A model generated the notes under the pieces. The model did not search any database. It was given only the letters and a program-made list of their open reading frames with translations, and was not told where the DNA came from. From assembly GCA_913057725.1 (NCBI GenBank), contig CAJXOS010000009.1, positions 1 through 64,000 on the forward strand: a DNA stretch of 64,000 nt, given 5' to 3'. Positions 9,296-18,265 of the stretch are shown piece by piece. Made by a program: the position numbers and the translations under genes. Each line of letters begins with the position of its first letter. The first letter of the stretch is position 1. Origin of the DNA: an uncultured Lewinella sp. GTDB taxonomy: Bacteria; Bacteroidota; Bacteroidia; Chitinophagales; Saprospiraceae.

Positions 9296-10342
9296 ATGGA
9301 ACCAGTGAAAAACGCTTTCTTAATCAGCATACTACTCTTTTTTGCGCTGAGCTCTTGTAGTGTGCACCCTCGCCAACCGTTTAGTTCGGAGCAAGTACCA
9401 GTAGCTCCAAATTACAGCCAAGATCGTTATTGGGCAGCATTGCCCTGGCAGACTGATGCAGCGGACGAAACGCCAGATGGTTTACAAGATCAACAAGCTG
9501 GGGCAAAGGTGGACGTGTTTTTCCTTCACCCAACTACCTACACTGGGAAAAGCGGAGAGAAACAGTGGAATGGATCGGTTAAAGACAATAAACTAAACGA
9601 AAGAACATCCGGTAGCCCGATAAAATACCAGGCGAGCATCTTTAATGGTACGTGCCGGGTTTTTGCGCCCTACTACCGTCAGGCTCATCTTCATTCTTAT
9701 TTCACTGAGGACACTCTAAGTGCAAAGCGCGCATTTGATCTGGCGTATGGCGACGTTCGCCGGGCATTCAGTTATTACTTGGCTAACCATAATCAGGGGC
9801 GACCCATCGTAATTGCATCCCATAGTCAGGGTACAACCCATGCTATTCGTTTATTACAGGAGTTTTTTGATGGCACCGAATTGCAAGAACAACTTGTAGC
9901 GGCATACATTGTTGGGATTCCGGTTCTAAGTGGAGTATTTGAGACGCTTCAGGCTTGTTCGGATAGCACATCTACGAGTTGTTACATCTCCTGGCGCACG
10001 TATAAGCGAGGCTTTGAGCCCAAGCAGACAGCTCCGGATATTGTGGTAAATAACCCCTTGAGTTGGACACTTAATGATGACGTGCATATTTCGAAGGAAG
10101 AAAACCAGGGAGCCGTTCTGCGCCCTTTCGAGAAGATTATACCTGCGGCTTCTGACGCACAAGTATATGGACCGGTGTTGTGGGCTTCGAAGCCTAAGTT
10201 CCCAGGCAGTTGGCTGCTGATGGGAAATAACTATCACATCGGTGATATGAACATCTACTATATGAATATTCGGGAGAACGTCGCCCTCCGAACAGCGATC
10301 TATTTACAAGGGGCGAGTGAAGAACAGGAAACTGATAAATAG
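9296..10342 (+). CDS. DUF3089-family lipoprotein, alpha/beta hydrolase-like
   Basis: ATG at 9296 is preferred over the in-frame GTG at 9287 because it opens directly into a lipoprotein signal (ISILLFFALSSC, lipobox LSSC). The 348-residue protein fits DUF3089: an early VDVFFLHPTTYTG strand, FNGTCRVFAPYYRQAH, and the nucleophile-elbow motif ASHSQGT (G/A-x-S-x-G type) followed by HAIRLLQEF. A late His (NNYHIGDMN) could complete a catalytic triad. It is probably an envelope-anchored esterase-like hydrolase; substrate unknown. The histidine kinase gene follows after 51 bases. A TAGCTTTG box at 9235-9242 may be its promoter. Confidence 0.8.
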   Translation: MEPVKNAFLISILLFFALSSCSVHPRQPFSSEQVPVAPNYSQDRYWAALPWQTDAADETPDGLQDQQAGAKVDVFFLHPTTYTGKSGEKQWNGSVKDNKLNERTSGSPIKYQASIFNGTCRVFAPYYRQAHLHSYFTEDTLSAKRAFDLAYGDVRRAFSYYLANHNQGRPIVIASHSQGTTHAIRLLQEFFDGTELQEQLVAAYIVGIPVLSGVFETLQACSDSTSTSCYISWRTYKRGFEPKQTAPDIVVNNPLSWTLNDDVHISKEENQGAVLRPFEKIIPAASDAQVYGPVLWASKPKFPGSWLLMGNNYHIGDMNIYYMNIRENVALRTAIYLQGASEEQETDK

Positions 10343-10393
10343 GCTCAACTAAGCCGTGCAGGGTTCTTACCTTGTGGACATATACAAGCGAAT

Positions 10394-11560
10394 ATGGATA
10401 TCTACCAGCGGAAATCCCGACAGAAATGGTACCTGGCCCTTCTTGGTCTGGCGATCATCGTCTTCTCAATGTGGTACACCAACTACATGGCGCAACGTTT
10501 GGCCGTGGTGGAGCGAAATAACACCCGCTTTTATGCCATAGCGCAGGAAGACCTCAACTCCATCGATCCGGAGGCTGATGAGTATTGCGACTTCTATCTT
10601 CATCTGGAAATATTGACCTCCAATACAACGATCCCCGTCATCATTACTAATGATCAAGGGGATATTGATTGGGGACGAAACTGGGGGAGTGAGGCTCTTG
10701 ATAGTAATAAGGTATACTTGGAAGACAGACTACAGCAGCTGGTGAGCTCTGGCGCTGAACCAATTGAAGGGTTTAGTCAACAGAAACTTTACTTAGGGGA
10801 AAGTGCCATTTTACGTCAGCTTCGTTATTTCCCGGTTGTGCAGTTCTTGTTGATCGGAGGTTTCATTGTGTTTGGTTATCTAGGATTGAATTCAGCGCGT
10901 CGCGCGGAGCAGAACCGGGTTTGGGTAGGTATGGCCAAGGAAACGGCCCATCAATTAGGTACTCCAATTAGCGCTATTGTAGCTTGGCTCGAACATCTGA
11001 AGTTGATGAGGGAGGATGATGAAGAGACTATGGAAATTGTCGGGGAGTTAAGAAATGATGTTCAGCGCTTGGAACTGATTGCAGATCGTTTCTCGAAGAT
11101 TGGGTCTACACCAAAATTGGACCAGATCAACGTTTACGAAGAGTTGGCGAAATGTAAGGATTATATGCAGCGCCGAGCTCCTAGAAAAGTGACCTTTGAT
11201 TTTCCTGATGCTACTACCAACGAGAAGTTAGTAGGCATTAATCCACCTTTATTTGATTGGGTGGTAGAGAACTTGCTGCGTAATGCCTTAGACGCTATGG
11301 GTGGAAAGGGAGCAATTAGTGCAGAAGTCTATGATGATAGCCAGTATGTATACATTGATATAACGGATACTGGCAAGGGAATACCTGCTAACAATCATAA
11401 ACGTGTTTTTCAACCTGGTTTTACCACCAAGAAAAGAGGTTGGGGACTTGGCCTAAGTTTGACCAAACGAATAATCGAAGAGTATCATGGAGGTAAGATC
11501 TTTGTGAAGCGCTCGGAGGAAGGCAAGGGCACCACATTTACAATTAGTCTGCCGAAGTAA
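10394..11560 (+). CDS. Sensor histidine kinase (orphan)
   Basis: A 388-residue membrane kinase. Two membrane segments (about 14-35 and 152-172) enclose a roughly 115-residue periplasmic sensor region. The HisKA box reads AKETAHQLGTPISAIVAWLE, with the phospho-acceptor His in AHQLGTP. The HATPase part shows the N box (ENLLRNALDAMG), G1 (DTGKGIP) and G2 (GWGLGLSLTKRIIEEYHGG). It should autophosphorylate and pass phosphate to a response regulator. None is encoded nearby, so its partner is elsewhere. It is co-directional with the DUF3089 lipoprotein gene, with a 51-base gap. Confidence 0.88.
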   Translation: MDIYQRKSRQKWYLALLGLAIIVFSMWYTNYMAQRLAVVERNNTRFYAIAQEDLNSIDPEADEYCDFYLHLEILTSNTTIPVIITNDQGDIDWGRNWGSEALDSNKVYLEDRLQQLVSSGAEPIEGFSQQKLYLGESAILRQLRYFPVVQFLLIGGFIVFGYLGLNSARRAEQNRVWVGMAKETAHQLGTPISAIVAWLEHLKLMREDDEETMEIVGELRNDVQRLELIADRFSKIGSTPKLDQINVYEELAKCKDYMQRRAPRKVTFDFPDATTNEKLVGINPPLFDWVVENLLRNALDAMGGKGAISAEVYDDSQYVYIDITDTGKGIPANNHKRVFQPGFTTKKRGWGLGLSLTKRIIEEYHGGKIFVKRSEEGKGTTFTISLPK

Positions 11561-11698
11561 ACTACCGTTTTTGATATCGTTAGATTTTAAGGAGGCTACC
11601 GGTAGCTGAATTACCAATAGACCGTGACAGAGTCCTCTCCAGGTCTGAAAATGACTATGCTCTGCTGATGCTGAAATAGGTATGGAGCTTACATCTTC

Positions 11699-11833
11699 AT
11701 GGATGTACAAATCACCGAAGCCAGCAAAATCCTATTTACATTTGAGAAACCGGTTGTAGACCGCGGAATGAATCGCCTTTCGATGCGCTATCCTGACGAT
11801 GGCATAGGGCTCTCAATGGATGACTTTTATTAA
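11699..11833 (+). CDS. Candidate small protein, 44 codons
   Basis: The gap between the histidine kinase and the TonB receptor (11561-11906) is otherwise empty. It contains one ATG frame of 44 codons whose product looks protein-like: MDVQITEASKILFTFEKP, then VVDRG, RLSMRYPDDG and an acidic end SMDDFY. An in-frame stop lies nine codons before the ATG, so it is not the open end of a longer frame. No strong ribosome binding site is visible, which is normal for the phylum. It may be a real small protein, a gene remnant, or chance. Confidence 0.3.
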   Translation: MDVQITEASKILFTFEKPVVDRGMNRLSMRYPDDGIGLSMDDFY

Positions 11834-11906
11834 ACTCGACTCAACTTAATTATTTGCTTTGAACTATACAGAGAAAGAACAAAACGATAATAAATGGACT
11901 GTAGTC

Positions 11907-14189
11907 ATGTTTCCTTCATTCTTTATGAGAGGAATAATGATCGGGCTAGTACTTCTGCTTACTACCGTCTCTTTGCATGCTCAAGCGACACTTCGAGGTA
12001 GTGTTCGCGATGCAGATAATGGCTTGGTGCTTACCGGGGCAACCGTATACCTGCCAACCATTAAAAAGGGGGTAGATACAGACTCCACTGGTTTGTTTCG
12101 ATTTGTCGATCTGCCACCAGGGCGCTATCCTGTTGAGATTTCCTATTTGGGATACCAGCAATTGACGCTAAACGAAGTATTGGTTTCTTCCGGTAAGGAA
12201 CAAGTATTGGATGTGCTGTTGCAAGAAGCGGCTACTAGTCTTACGGCTGTTACAGTAAAAGCTAGCCGTGAACCTCGAAGTAACGCTAGCCCCAATATTC
12301 TAAATCTTAGTCAAGAGGAAACACTCCGATTCCCAGCTACCTTCAACGACCCTGCACGTTTGTCTACAGCGTATGCAGGAGTGAGTGGAGCTAACGATCA
12401 AGCTAACCACCTGATCATTCGTGGGCAGTCTCCATTGGGAATGAATTGGAGATTAGAAGGACTCGAAATTGTTAACCCTAACCATACTGCTAATGCCGGT
12501 ACTTTTACCGACCGTTCCACATTGAGTGGTGGTGGTGTAAATGCCTTAAGTGCTCAACTTCTACAGGAGGCTAATTTTTATCTAGGAGCGGCTCCTGCGG
12601 GCTTCGGCAATGCTACTACCGCTCTTTTGGATATGCGTATGCGCAAAGGCAATAATGAGCAACGAGAGTATACTGTACAGGCAGGTCTAATCGGTATAGA
12701 CTTGGCTGCGGAAGGACCAATTAAGTCTGGGAAAAGTTCTTACCTCATTAACTATCGTTATTCGTTTACGGGTTTGTTGAGTGATCTGGGAGTGCCGCTA
12801 GGGAATGAAGATATTCGCTTTCAAGATCTCAGTTTCAATCTTAATTTTCCGGGACAAAAGGGAGGCGCCTTGTCCATCTTCGGCCTGTTTGGGCGCAGTA
12901 GTAATGAGTTCATGCAGCCAGATAGCAGTGAGTGGGAGTCTGAAAAGGAGTTGTATAATACGATCGACTTCAATTCAGAGATGGCTACCCTTGGTTTAAG
13001 GTGGAGCCAGCCCCAAGGTGATAATGGACGCTGGGATTTTGCGGCGGCCTGGTCGGGTGTGCAGCATCAACGTCTAGCCATTGCACCTGATTTGCGCAAT
13101 CGAGAATGGGATGATCTTCGACAAGAAAAGACCAGCGCACAATTAAGTTATCGCCGAAAGTTACTTCCATTCGGTAGCATCACTTTGGGCGTAGAAGGCT
13201 TGTATATAGATCAGGCCGTAGAACGTGAATTCCCTTTTGGCTCCGAAGGAATTGCCGGTAGGAGTAGCGACGGCTTGGTGCTGAGTCCATATGTAGATTG
13301 GCGATACCAAATTAAGCGACTGAGCTTAAACCTAGGGTGGAGACTAAGTAACTGGATAGGATGGTTGGATGAATCCAGCTATTCAGAGCCAAGAATAGCA
13401 GCGGCCTATCTACTCAACAAGAAGAACACGGTTGGAGCAGATTATGTGGTTTCAACCCAAGCCCCTTCTCCCTACGAACCGGCATTGAGGCCTCGCCGTA
13501 GCGAGTTGTATAGTTTATACTGGAATCGTCAACTAGAAGATAGCCGGAAGATCAGTGTTCAGGTCTATGAACAAGGATTAAGTCAAATAGCAGGGATTGG
13601 CGTTAACTCTGCGATTAATCAATTGGAACAGATTCTTCCAGATACCGATGGTACTACGGATGCCCGCACTCGTGGTGCTGAACTAACGCTACAGCAATTT
13701 GCTACTGGCGGTTGGTGGTATGTTGTGGGAGCGAGTGTATTCGATGCTCGTTATGAAGATGAACAGGGAGAATGGGTTAAATCCCGTTTTGCACAAGATT
13801 TTTCTGCTGCACTAACCTTGGGTAAGGAATGGAGTGGCACGGATCGTCAACAGCAAGTGAATCGCTTCGGATTCAATGTGGCGGTACACTATAATGGAGG
13901 ACTCCGAGCGGCACCAATTGATCTAATGGCTTCACGAGCTAGCCGAACTACTGTTTTCGATTTTAGCAATGGATTCAGTGAGCAATTACCGGCCTATTTC
14001 CGGGGAGATTTACGGATATATTATCAGAAGAACAGAGACAATTGGAGTTCTATGCTTTCCTTGGATATTCAGAATGTCACCGGGCAGCAAAATGCTGCCT
14101 ACGATTACTACGATCGCTTTTTGGATGGTGTGAATCGTCGTTATCAGTTGGAGTTTATTCCTATTATCAGCTATCGTATCAATTTCTAA
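11907..14189 (+). CDS. TonB-dependent outer-membrane receptor
   Basis: The frame opens at a TTG (11859), but ATG at 11907, or at 11925, leads straight into a signal peptide (GIMIGLVLLLTTVSLHAQ). The mature part begins with a carboxypeptidase-regulatory-like beta-sandwich (ATLRGSVRDADNGLVLTGA ... FRFVDLPPGRYPVEISYLGY). A plug domain (HLIIRGQSPLGMNWRLEG) and a long beta-barrel ending in aromatic Phe follow. It would import a substrate across the outer membrane using TonB energy. No SusD partner is adjacent, so it is not a typical polysaccharide-utilisation pair. Two small genes follow closely on the same strand. Confidence 0.85.
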   Translation: MFPSFFMRGIMIGLVLLLTTVSLHAQATLRGSVRDADNGLVLTGATVYLPTIKKGVDTDSTGLFRFVDLPPGRYPVEISYLGYQQLTLNEVLVSSGKEQVLDVLLQEAATSLTAVTVKASREPRSNASPNILNLSQEETLRFPATFNDPARLSTAYAGVSGANDQANHLIIRGQSPLGMNWRLEGLEIVNPNHTANAGTFTDRSTLSGGGVNALSAQLLQEANFYLGAAPAGFGNATTALLDMRMRKGNNEQREYTVQAGLIGIDLAAEGPIKSGKSSYLINYRYSFTGLLSDLGVPLGNEDIRFQDLSFNLNFPGQKGGALSIFGLFGRSSNEFMQPDSSEWESEKELYNTIDFNSEMATLGLRWSQPQGDNGRWDFAAAWSGVQHQRLAIAPDLRNREWDDLRQEKTSAQLSYRRKLLPFGSITLGVEGLYIDQAVEREFPFGSEGIAGRSSDGLVLSPYVDWRYQIKRLSLNLGWRLSNWIGWLDESSYSEPRIAAAYLLNKKNTVGADYVVSTQAPSPYEPALRPRRSELYSLYWNRQLEDSRKISVQVYEQGLSQIAGIGVNSAINQLEQILPDTDGTTDARTRGAELTLQQFATGGWWYVVGASVFDARYEDEQGEWVKSRFAQDFSAALTLGKEWSGTDRQQQVNRFGFNVAVHYNGGLRAAPIDLMASRASRTTVFDFSNGFSEQLPAYFRGDLRIYYQKNRDNWSSMLSLDIQNVTGQQNAAYDYYDRFLDGVNRRYQLEFIPIISYRINF

Positions 14190-14211
14190 GAGACGGAAAA
14201 AATTCTAGGCC

Positions 14212-14571
14212 ATGATTGTTCGAATTGTAATAAGTGTTTTATTCATCCTTTTTGCCGCCGTACAATTGAATGATCCTGATCCCTGGGCCTGGGTGCTGCT
14301 TTATGGTGCCACCGCGGGTGTTGTATTGTGGTCAGCTTTTCGCTCTTTACCCAACTGGTTGTTGTGGGGCGGAATAGCGGTGATCATTATCAGCATACTG
14401 TGGTTGGTGCCCGCTTTTATCGATTGGGTGAATATGGGAATGCCCACTATTACGGGAAGTATGAAGGCCGAAGCTCCTCATATTGAATTGACAAGGGAGT
14501 TTCTAGGGCTGATAATCTGTGGACTAGCGTGGTGGTGGTTGTTGAAGAAAAATAAGACTTCCTTATCTTAA
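14212..14571 (+). CDS. TMEM220-like small membrane protein
   Basis: A 119-residue protein with about four hydrophobic helices. The N-terminal FILFAAVQLNDPDPWAWVLL is the signature of the transmembrane-protein-220 family, found in bacteria and animals without known function. It starts 22 bases after the TonB receptor stop and precedes the isomerase-like lipoprotein gene by 40 bases, so the three are probably co-transcribed. Confidence 0.75.
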   Translation: MIVRIVISVLFILFAAVQLNDPDPWAWVLLYGATAGVVLWSAFRSLPNWLLWGGIAVIIISILWLVPAFIDWVNMGMPTITGSMKAEAPHIELTREFLGLIICGLAWWWLLKKNKTSLS

Positions 14572-14611
14572 GCGCCCTTGCAGTAATTCTTATCATCATC
14601 AAACGCGAAAA

Positions 14612-15475
14612 ATGCAACGTCGAACTTTTCTTCAGACCTCAGGCTATCTAGCTGTCGGAGCCTTATTGCCTGCAAAAGCTGCTGGCTGCAGCCGGAAAAA
14701 TGAATTAGAAAATATTGGTCTACAACTCTACACGATACGAGAGGAGATGCAACGAGATGCTGTTGAGGCATTGCGGCAGGTAGCCGAAATTGGTTATGAC
14801 TACGTGGAAGGTGCTGGTTATAACGAAGGGAAGCTCTATGGAAAAAGCCCTCAGTCGTTTCGAGCCTTATTGGATAGTTATGGACTGAAAATGCCAAGTG
14901 GGCACGTGAGTTGGGATAAAATGCAGGCAGATCCTGAGCGAGCTGCAGCAGCTTGTAAAGAGGCTGGTCAGTCGTATATAGTTGTCCCCTATTGGCCAGA
15001 AGAAAAGCGCACAGCAGAAGGCTATAGAGAGCTAGTAGATATTTTGAATAATGGCGGAGATGTTTGCCAACGTTACGGTCTTAAGCTAGCGTACCATAAT
15101 CATGACTTTGAGTTTGATAGCATGATTGAGAGTCGTCGTCCTATGGATATCTTGTTAGCGGAGGTTAATTCAGAAACAGTCCAGTTTGAGTTAGACTTGT
15201 ATTGGATTACTCGTGCAGGCAGCGACTATCAAAAGTACTTTGCTGAACACAGTGGCCGCTTTCCTTTATGGCACGTCAAGGACATGGATGACACTGCTGA
15301 ACGATTTTTCGCTGCAGTAGGTGAAGGAGTCATCGATTGGCCAGAGGTGTTCAGTAGAGAAAATGAAGCCGGTATGCGATATTTCTTTGTGGAGCAAGAT
15401 CATATGCGCCCTGGAAAATTACCAATGGATGAAATTGCAATTAGCCATACTTATCTTGATGAAATGCGGTACTAG
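14612..15475 (+). CDS. Sugar phosphate isomerase/epimerase-like TIM-barrel lipoprotein, Tat-exported
   Basis: A 287-residue protein of the xylose-isomerase-like (AP endonuclease 2) TIM-barrel superfamily. The N-terminus has a twin-arginine motif (QRRTFLQTSG) and a lipobox-like KAAGC, so a folded, probably metal-bound enzyme is exported by Tat and lipidated. Barrel motifs include IGLQLYTIREEM, LKLAYHNHDFEF, VQFELDLYWITRAG and PLWHVKDMDD. Such enzymes isomerise or epimerise sugars or polyols; the substrate is not identifiable. Its position after a TonB receptor suggests processing of an imported compound, which is inference. Confidence 0.82.
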   Translation: MQRRTFLQTSGYLAVGALLPAKAAGCSRKNELENIGLQLYTIREEMQRDAVEALRQVAEIGYDYVEGAGYNEGKLYGKSPQSFRALLDSYGLKMPSGHVSWDKMQADPERAAAACKEAGQSYIVVPYWPEEKRTAEGYRELVDILNNGGDVCQRYGLKLAYHNHDFEFDSMIESRRPMDILLAEVNSETVQFELDLYWITRAGSDYQKYFAEHSGRFPLWHVKDMDDTAERFFAAVGEGVIDWPEVFSRENEAGMRYFFVEQDHMRPGKLPMDEIAISHTYLDEMRY

Positions 15476-15536
15476 TACGCCCTTAAGAGCTGGAAAACCT
15501 GACTTATTTTTTACTGAAAACTAAGCTATTATTCAG

Positions 15537-15544
15537 TATCTTCG
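15537..15544 (+). promoter_or_regulatory. Candidate -7 box upstream of adk
   Basis: TATCTTCG resembles the Bacteroidota -7 box with C in place of one T. The same octamer lies upstream of dapD (41778-41785, minus) and asnS (63833-63840, minus). It would leave a leader of about 130 bases before adk. The -33 region is only T-rich. Confidence 0.3.
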
Positions 15545-15678
15545 CTTACTTGGGATAGGAAGTTTGTTAGCAACCAAAGTATGCTTTGGACAATGACAAG
15601 TTTTCGAAATATTCTATTTGGTTTTTACATTCAGCCCTAATCGACGAAGACCACAATAGTGCACTAAACTAAGCGAAG

Positions 15679-16254
15679 ATGATTAATCTGATTTTATTTG
15701 GTCCTCCCGGATCGGGAAAAGGTACGCAAGCTGCTAAGTTGGTAGAGAAGTACAATCTGTTGCACATCAGCACGGGCGATCTGTTCCGTTATGAGATCGG
15801 CAATAGTACACCACTTGGTATGGAGGCAAAGTCGTACATCGACAAAGGAGAGCTAGTGCCAGACAGCGTTACCATTGGAATGCTGCGTAATAAGGTCGAG
15901 GCTAACCCTGAGGTAGCGGGCTACATCTTTGATGGTTTCCCACGGACTGTACCACAAGCCCAGGCTTTAGATCAGCTAATGGGTGAACTAAGCACGAGTA
16001 TCTCTAAGTTGATCTTGCTGGATGTTGATGATAATGAGATCGTAACTCGCCTATTGGAGCGCGGTAAGACAAGTGGTCGTTCTGATGATCAAAATGAAGG
16101 AACTATCCGCAACCGTATCGGTGTATTCAAAAGCGAGACCAGCCCCGTATTCGACTTTTACGCAGAGCAAGACAAGTCAGTTAAGGTACAGGGAGTGGGA
16201 ACAATAGAGATGATCTTTGATCGCCTTTGCGAAGAGATCGATGTTTTCGTATAA
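15679..16254 (+). CDS. adk: Adenylate kinase
   Basis: This 191-residue enzyme interconverts ATP plus AMP and two ADP in the cytosol. The P-loop is GPPGSGKGT at residues 8-16. The AMP-binding region HISTGDLFRYEI follows, then the DGFPRTVPQA motif, which carries the family's FPRT signature, and a LID-region LLERGKTSGRSDD without zinc cysteines, of the short type. Length is right for the short-lid bacterial form. obgE follows after 11 bases, so the two are likely one transcript. Confidence 0.96.
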   Translation: MINLILFGPPGSGKGTQAAKLVEKYNLLHISTGDLFRYEIGNSTPLGMEAKSYIDKGELVPDSVTIGMLRNKVEANPEVAGYIFDGFPRTVPQAQALDQLMGELSTSISKLILLDVDDNEIVTRLLERGKTSGRSDDQNEGTIRNRIGVFKSETSPVFDFYAEQDKSVKVQGVGTIEMIFDRLCEEIDVFV

Positions 16255-16265
16255 AGCTATGTTGA

Positions 16266-17324
16266 GTGGCAGGAACGAACTTTGTAGACTACGTTAAGAT
16301 TAATTGTGTTTCCGGCCACGGCGGAGCAGGATCTGCTCATTTTCACCGCTCAAAGACTACCGCAAAAGGTGGACCAGACGGAGGAGATGGTGGCCGCGGA
16401 GGACATATCATCCTCAAAGGCAACCGTAACCTTTGGACCCTACTAGCTTTTCGGTATAGAAAGCACGTAAAGGCAGGGCATGGTGTTGGTGGTAGTGCCA
16501 ACCATAGTTCTGGTGCACAAGGTGAGGATATCATTCTGGAGGTACCACTTGGTGTGGTAGTAAAAGATCCAGAAACGCAGGAGGTCCTGTTTGAAATCAC
16601 AGAACACGACGAGCAACGCATTATGGTGCCCGGTGGGAGAGGCGGACTTGGAAATTCGAATTTTAAGTCGGCTACTAATCAGGCACCTAAATACGCGCAG
16701 CCGGGAGAAGAAGGCCAGGATGTTTGGCGTATTCTTGAGCTAAAAGTACTGGCTGATGTGGGCTTAGTTGGATTTCCGAATGCTGGGAAGTCGACCCTAC
16801 TCGCAGCGATGACTGCTGCCAAGCCTGAAATTGCTAACTACCCTTTTACAACGATTACTCCGAACTTAGGTATAGTGCAATACCGAGATGGTCGTTCTTT
16901 CGCAATGGCCGATATTCCAGGTATCATTGAGGATGCTCACCTGGGTAAAGGTTTAGGTCATCGTTTCTTACGGCATATTGAGCGTAACGCAACCTTGCTC
17001 TTTTGTATTCCTTCCGATGAGGATGATATTAGCGCGGCCTACAAGACGCTGCTACACGAATTGGAGGCATATAATCCTGATCTTCTCGATAAACCAAGGT
17101 TGCTCGTAATCACAAAGCGAGATCTCATTGATGATGAACTGGAGGAATTACTTACTCCAGGTATTCCCGATGACGTACCACACTTGTTTATTTCTGCAGT
17201 AACAGGACATGGTGTTGTGGAGCTTAAAGATAAGTTGTGGACGTATATCAGTGATGCACGAGAAGCAGAGGATAGCCGAGCAGCCATGGAGGAAGATGAT
17301 GATGCTTCCTGGGAAGAGGAGTAG
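16266..17324 (+). CDS. obgE: Obg-family GTPase involved in ribosome assembly
   Basis: The start is GTG; the nearby ATG at 16259 is in another frame, and an in-frame TGA lies just upstream. The N-terminal Obg fold (about 1-160) shows its glycine-rich loops ([31 protein letters not shown]). The G domain follows with G1 GFPNAGKST (169-177), switch [11 protein letters not shown]3 DIPG (216-219) and G4 TKRD. The C-terminus is very acidic ([11 protein letters not shown]) and lacks the OCT domain. It is an essential GTPase acting on the 50S subunit and stress signalling in characterised species. Confidence 0.95.
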   Translation: MAGTNFVDYVKINCVSGHGGAGSAHFHRSKTTAKGGPDGGDGGRGGHIILKGNRNLWTLLAFRYRKHVKAGHGVGGSANHSSGAQGEDIILEVPLGVVVKDPETQEVLFEITEHDEQRIMVPGGRGGLGNSNFKSATNQAPKYAQPGEEGQDVWRILELKVLADVGLVGFPNAGKSTLLAAMTAAKPEIANYPFTTITPNLGIVQYRDGRSFAMADIPGIIEDAHLGKGLGHRFLRHIERNATLLFCIPSDEDDISAAYKTLLHELEAYNPDLLDKPRLLVITKRDLIDDELEELLTPGIPDDVPHLFISAVTGHGVVELKDKLWTYISDAREAEDSRAAMEEDDDASWEEE

Positions 17325-17371
17325 ATCAAAAACGATAAGTCGAATAGCTATATATCGAGCTAAAATAATTT

Positions 17372-17396
17372 GGGGCTGGCGCATTGCGCCAGCCCC
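17372..17396 (-). terminator. Perfect 11-bp hairpin between obgE and a convergent gene
   Basis: GGGGCTGGCGC and GCGCCAGCCCC pair perfectly around an ATT loop. On the minus strand the stem is followed by AAATTATTTT, on the plus strand by ATTGTGT, so termination of the minus-strand gene at 17436 fits best, with possible use in both directions. Confidence 0.65.
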
Positions 17397-17435
17397 ATTG
17401 TGTCTCAGGGTAACCTGAAATTAAGGGGGGAAATT

Positions 17436-17957
17436 TTAGTCTTTGTCCCTGAGAGCTGTTAGCGCGCCCTCTCCTGTGATTTGTTGATTCATCAATAAGG
17501 TAACAGGGCACCCAACGAGCGAAGTCGCTATCTGCTCAGCAGTAGCAACTTCGGCCATTATTGGTTCGGTTGAAGGATAGTAAAAGTCAAGAGAAAGCGC
17601 ACTTTCGGCGCCGTCCTTGTTGTAGACGGCCCATTCAAAATAGGCAAATTGGTCTTGGACCAATGAAAGTGGTGAGTGTTGTGCTTCCGGTTGAGTGTAA
17701 TCGCGTTTGAGAACTTTCCATTCGGTCCAGTTCTCCCGATCATTTGAAAATCGAATTCGTGTAATTATATTGCCTTCGCTCCATCTTGTGAGCAAAGTAA
17801 AGTAATCTTGCTGAGCAACACCTGGCATCTCCTGCACTGGAAAGTGGTGTTTACTGACGCCAGCAGGAATAGTCACCGACATACTCACTAGCTGACAATC
17901 CTGCCCCATCGCCAAAAGCGAAAAGAGCATCAGGCTCATCGTAATTAAATTTTTCAT
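17436..17957 (-). CDS. Secreted protein equal to the N-terminal module of the PGRP amidase
   Basis: Start at 17957 chosen because it opens the signal peptide (MKNLITMSLMLFSLLAMGQ); two further ATGs lie upstream (17969, 17984). The 173-residue product aligns with residues about 30-130 of the amidase at 6677-8245. LLTRWSEGNIITRIRFSNDR matches FIEWSGGPLPMQIRFAENAD, then WTEWKVLKRD matches WGPWKELKRD, and LDFYYPSTEP matches LHFYHPGE. It stops shortly after, where the amidase domain would begin, and the sequence beyond the stop does not continue it. It could be a stand-alone binding module or the remnant of a truncated amidase. Confidence 0.65.
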   Translation of the reverse strand: MKNLITMSLMLFSLLAMGQDCQLVSMSVTIPAGVSKHHFPVQEMPGVAQQDYFTLLTRWSEGNIITRIRFSNDRENWTEWKVLKRDYTQPEAQHSPLSLVQDQFAYFEWAVYNKDGAESALSLDFYYPSTEPIMAEVATAEQIATSLVGCPVTLLMNQQITGEGALTALRDKD

Positions 17958-18265
17958 GTGATGTTTCATTCGTTCCCACGCCAAGGGTCAACGCTTTGCG
18001 GGAATCATTGATACAATGATCAGGGATTTTAGCTAGGGTTTTTACAACAAAGATTCAATTTTGTGACATTAGATTTTATAATAATATTATTGTGTTTGTT
18101 TGTTGTGTCGTTGATTTACAGTTGATTAAGTGTGTGTGTGTTTATTAATGAGCTTTAATTGTAACACTTTATAGATATGGTAAATTCATATTTGTATTCC
18201 CTTGGCTGATTGTGAGTTACTTTTTCTAGAAATAGTGGATATTGAGGAGGGATTAGAAATTTCAC
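17958..18265. other. AT-rich intergenic region between divergent genes
   Basis: About 300 bases rich in A and T, with TG-rich stretches (TTTGTTTGTTGTGT near 18092, TGTGTGTGTG near 18131). No frame, tRNA or strong hairpin was seen. The promoters of the flanking divergent genes should be here, but no exact TAnnTTTG box with a matching -33 element could be assigned. Confidence 0.4.

Noticed and set aside
11453-11710. 85-codon minus-strand frame between the kinase and the TonB receptor
   Set aside because: It overlaps the 3' end of the histidine kinase including the G2 box, and its product shows no domain.
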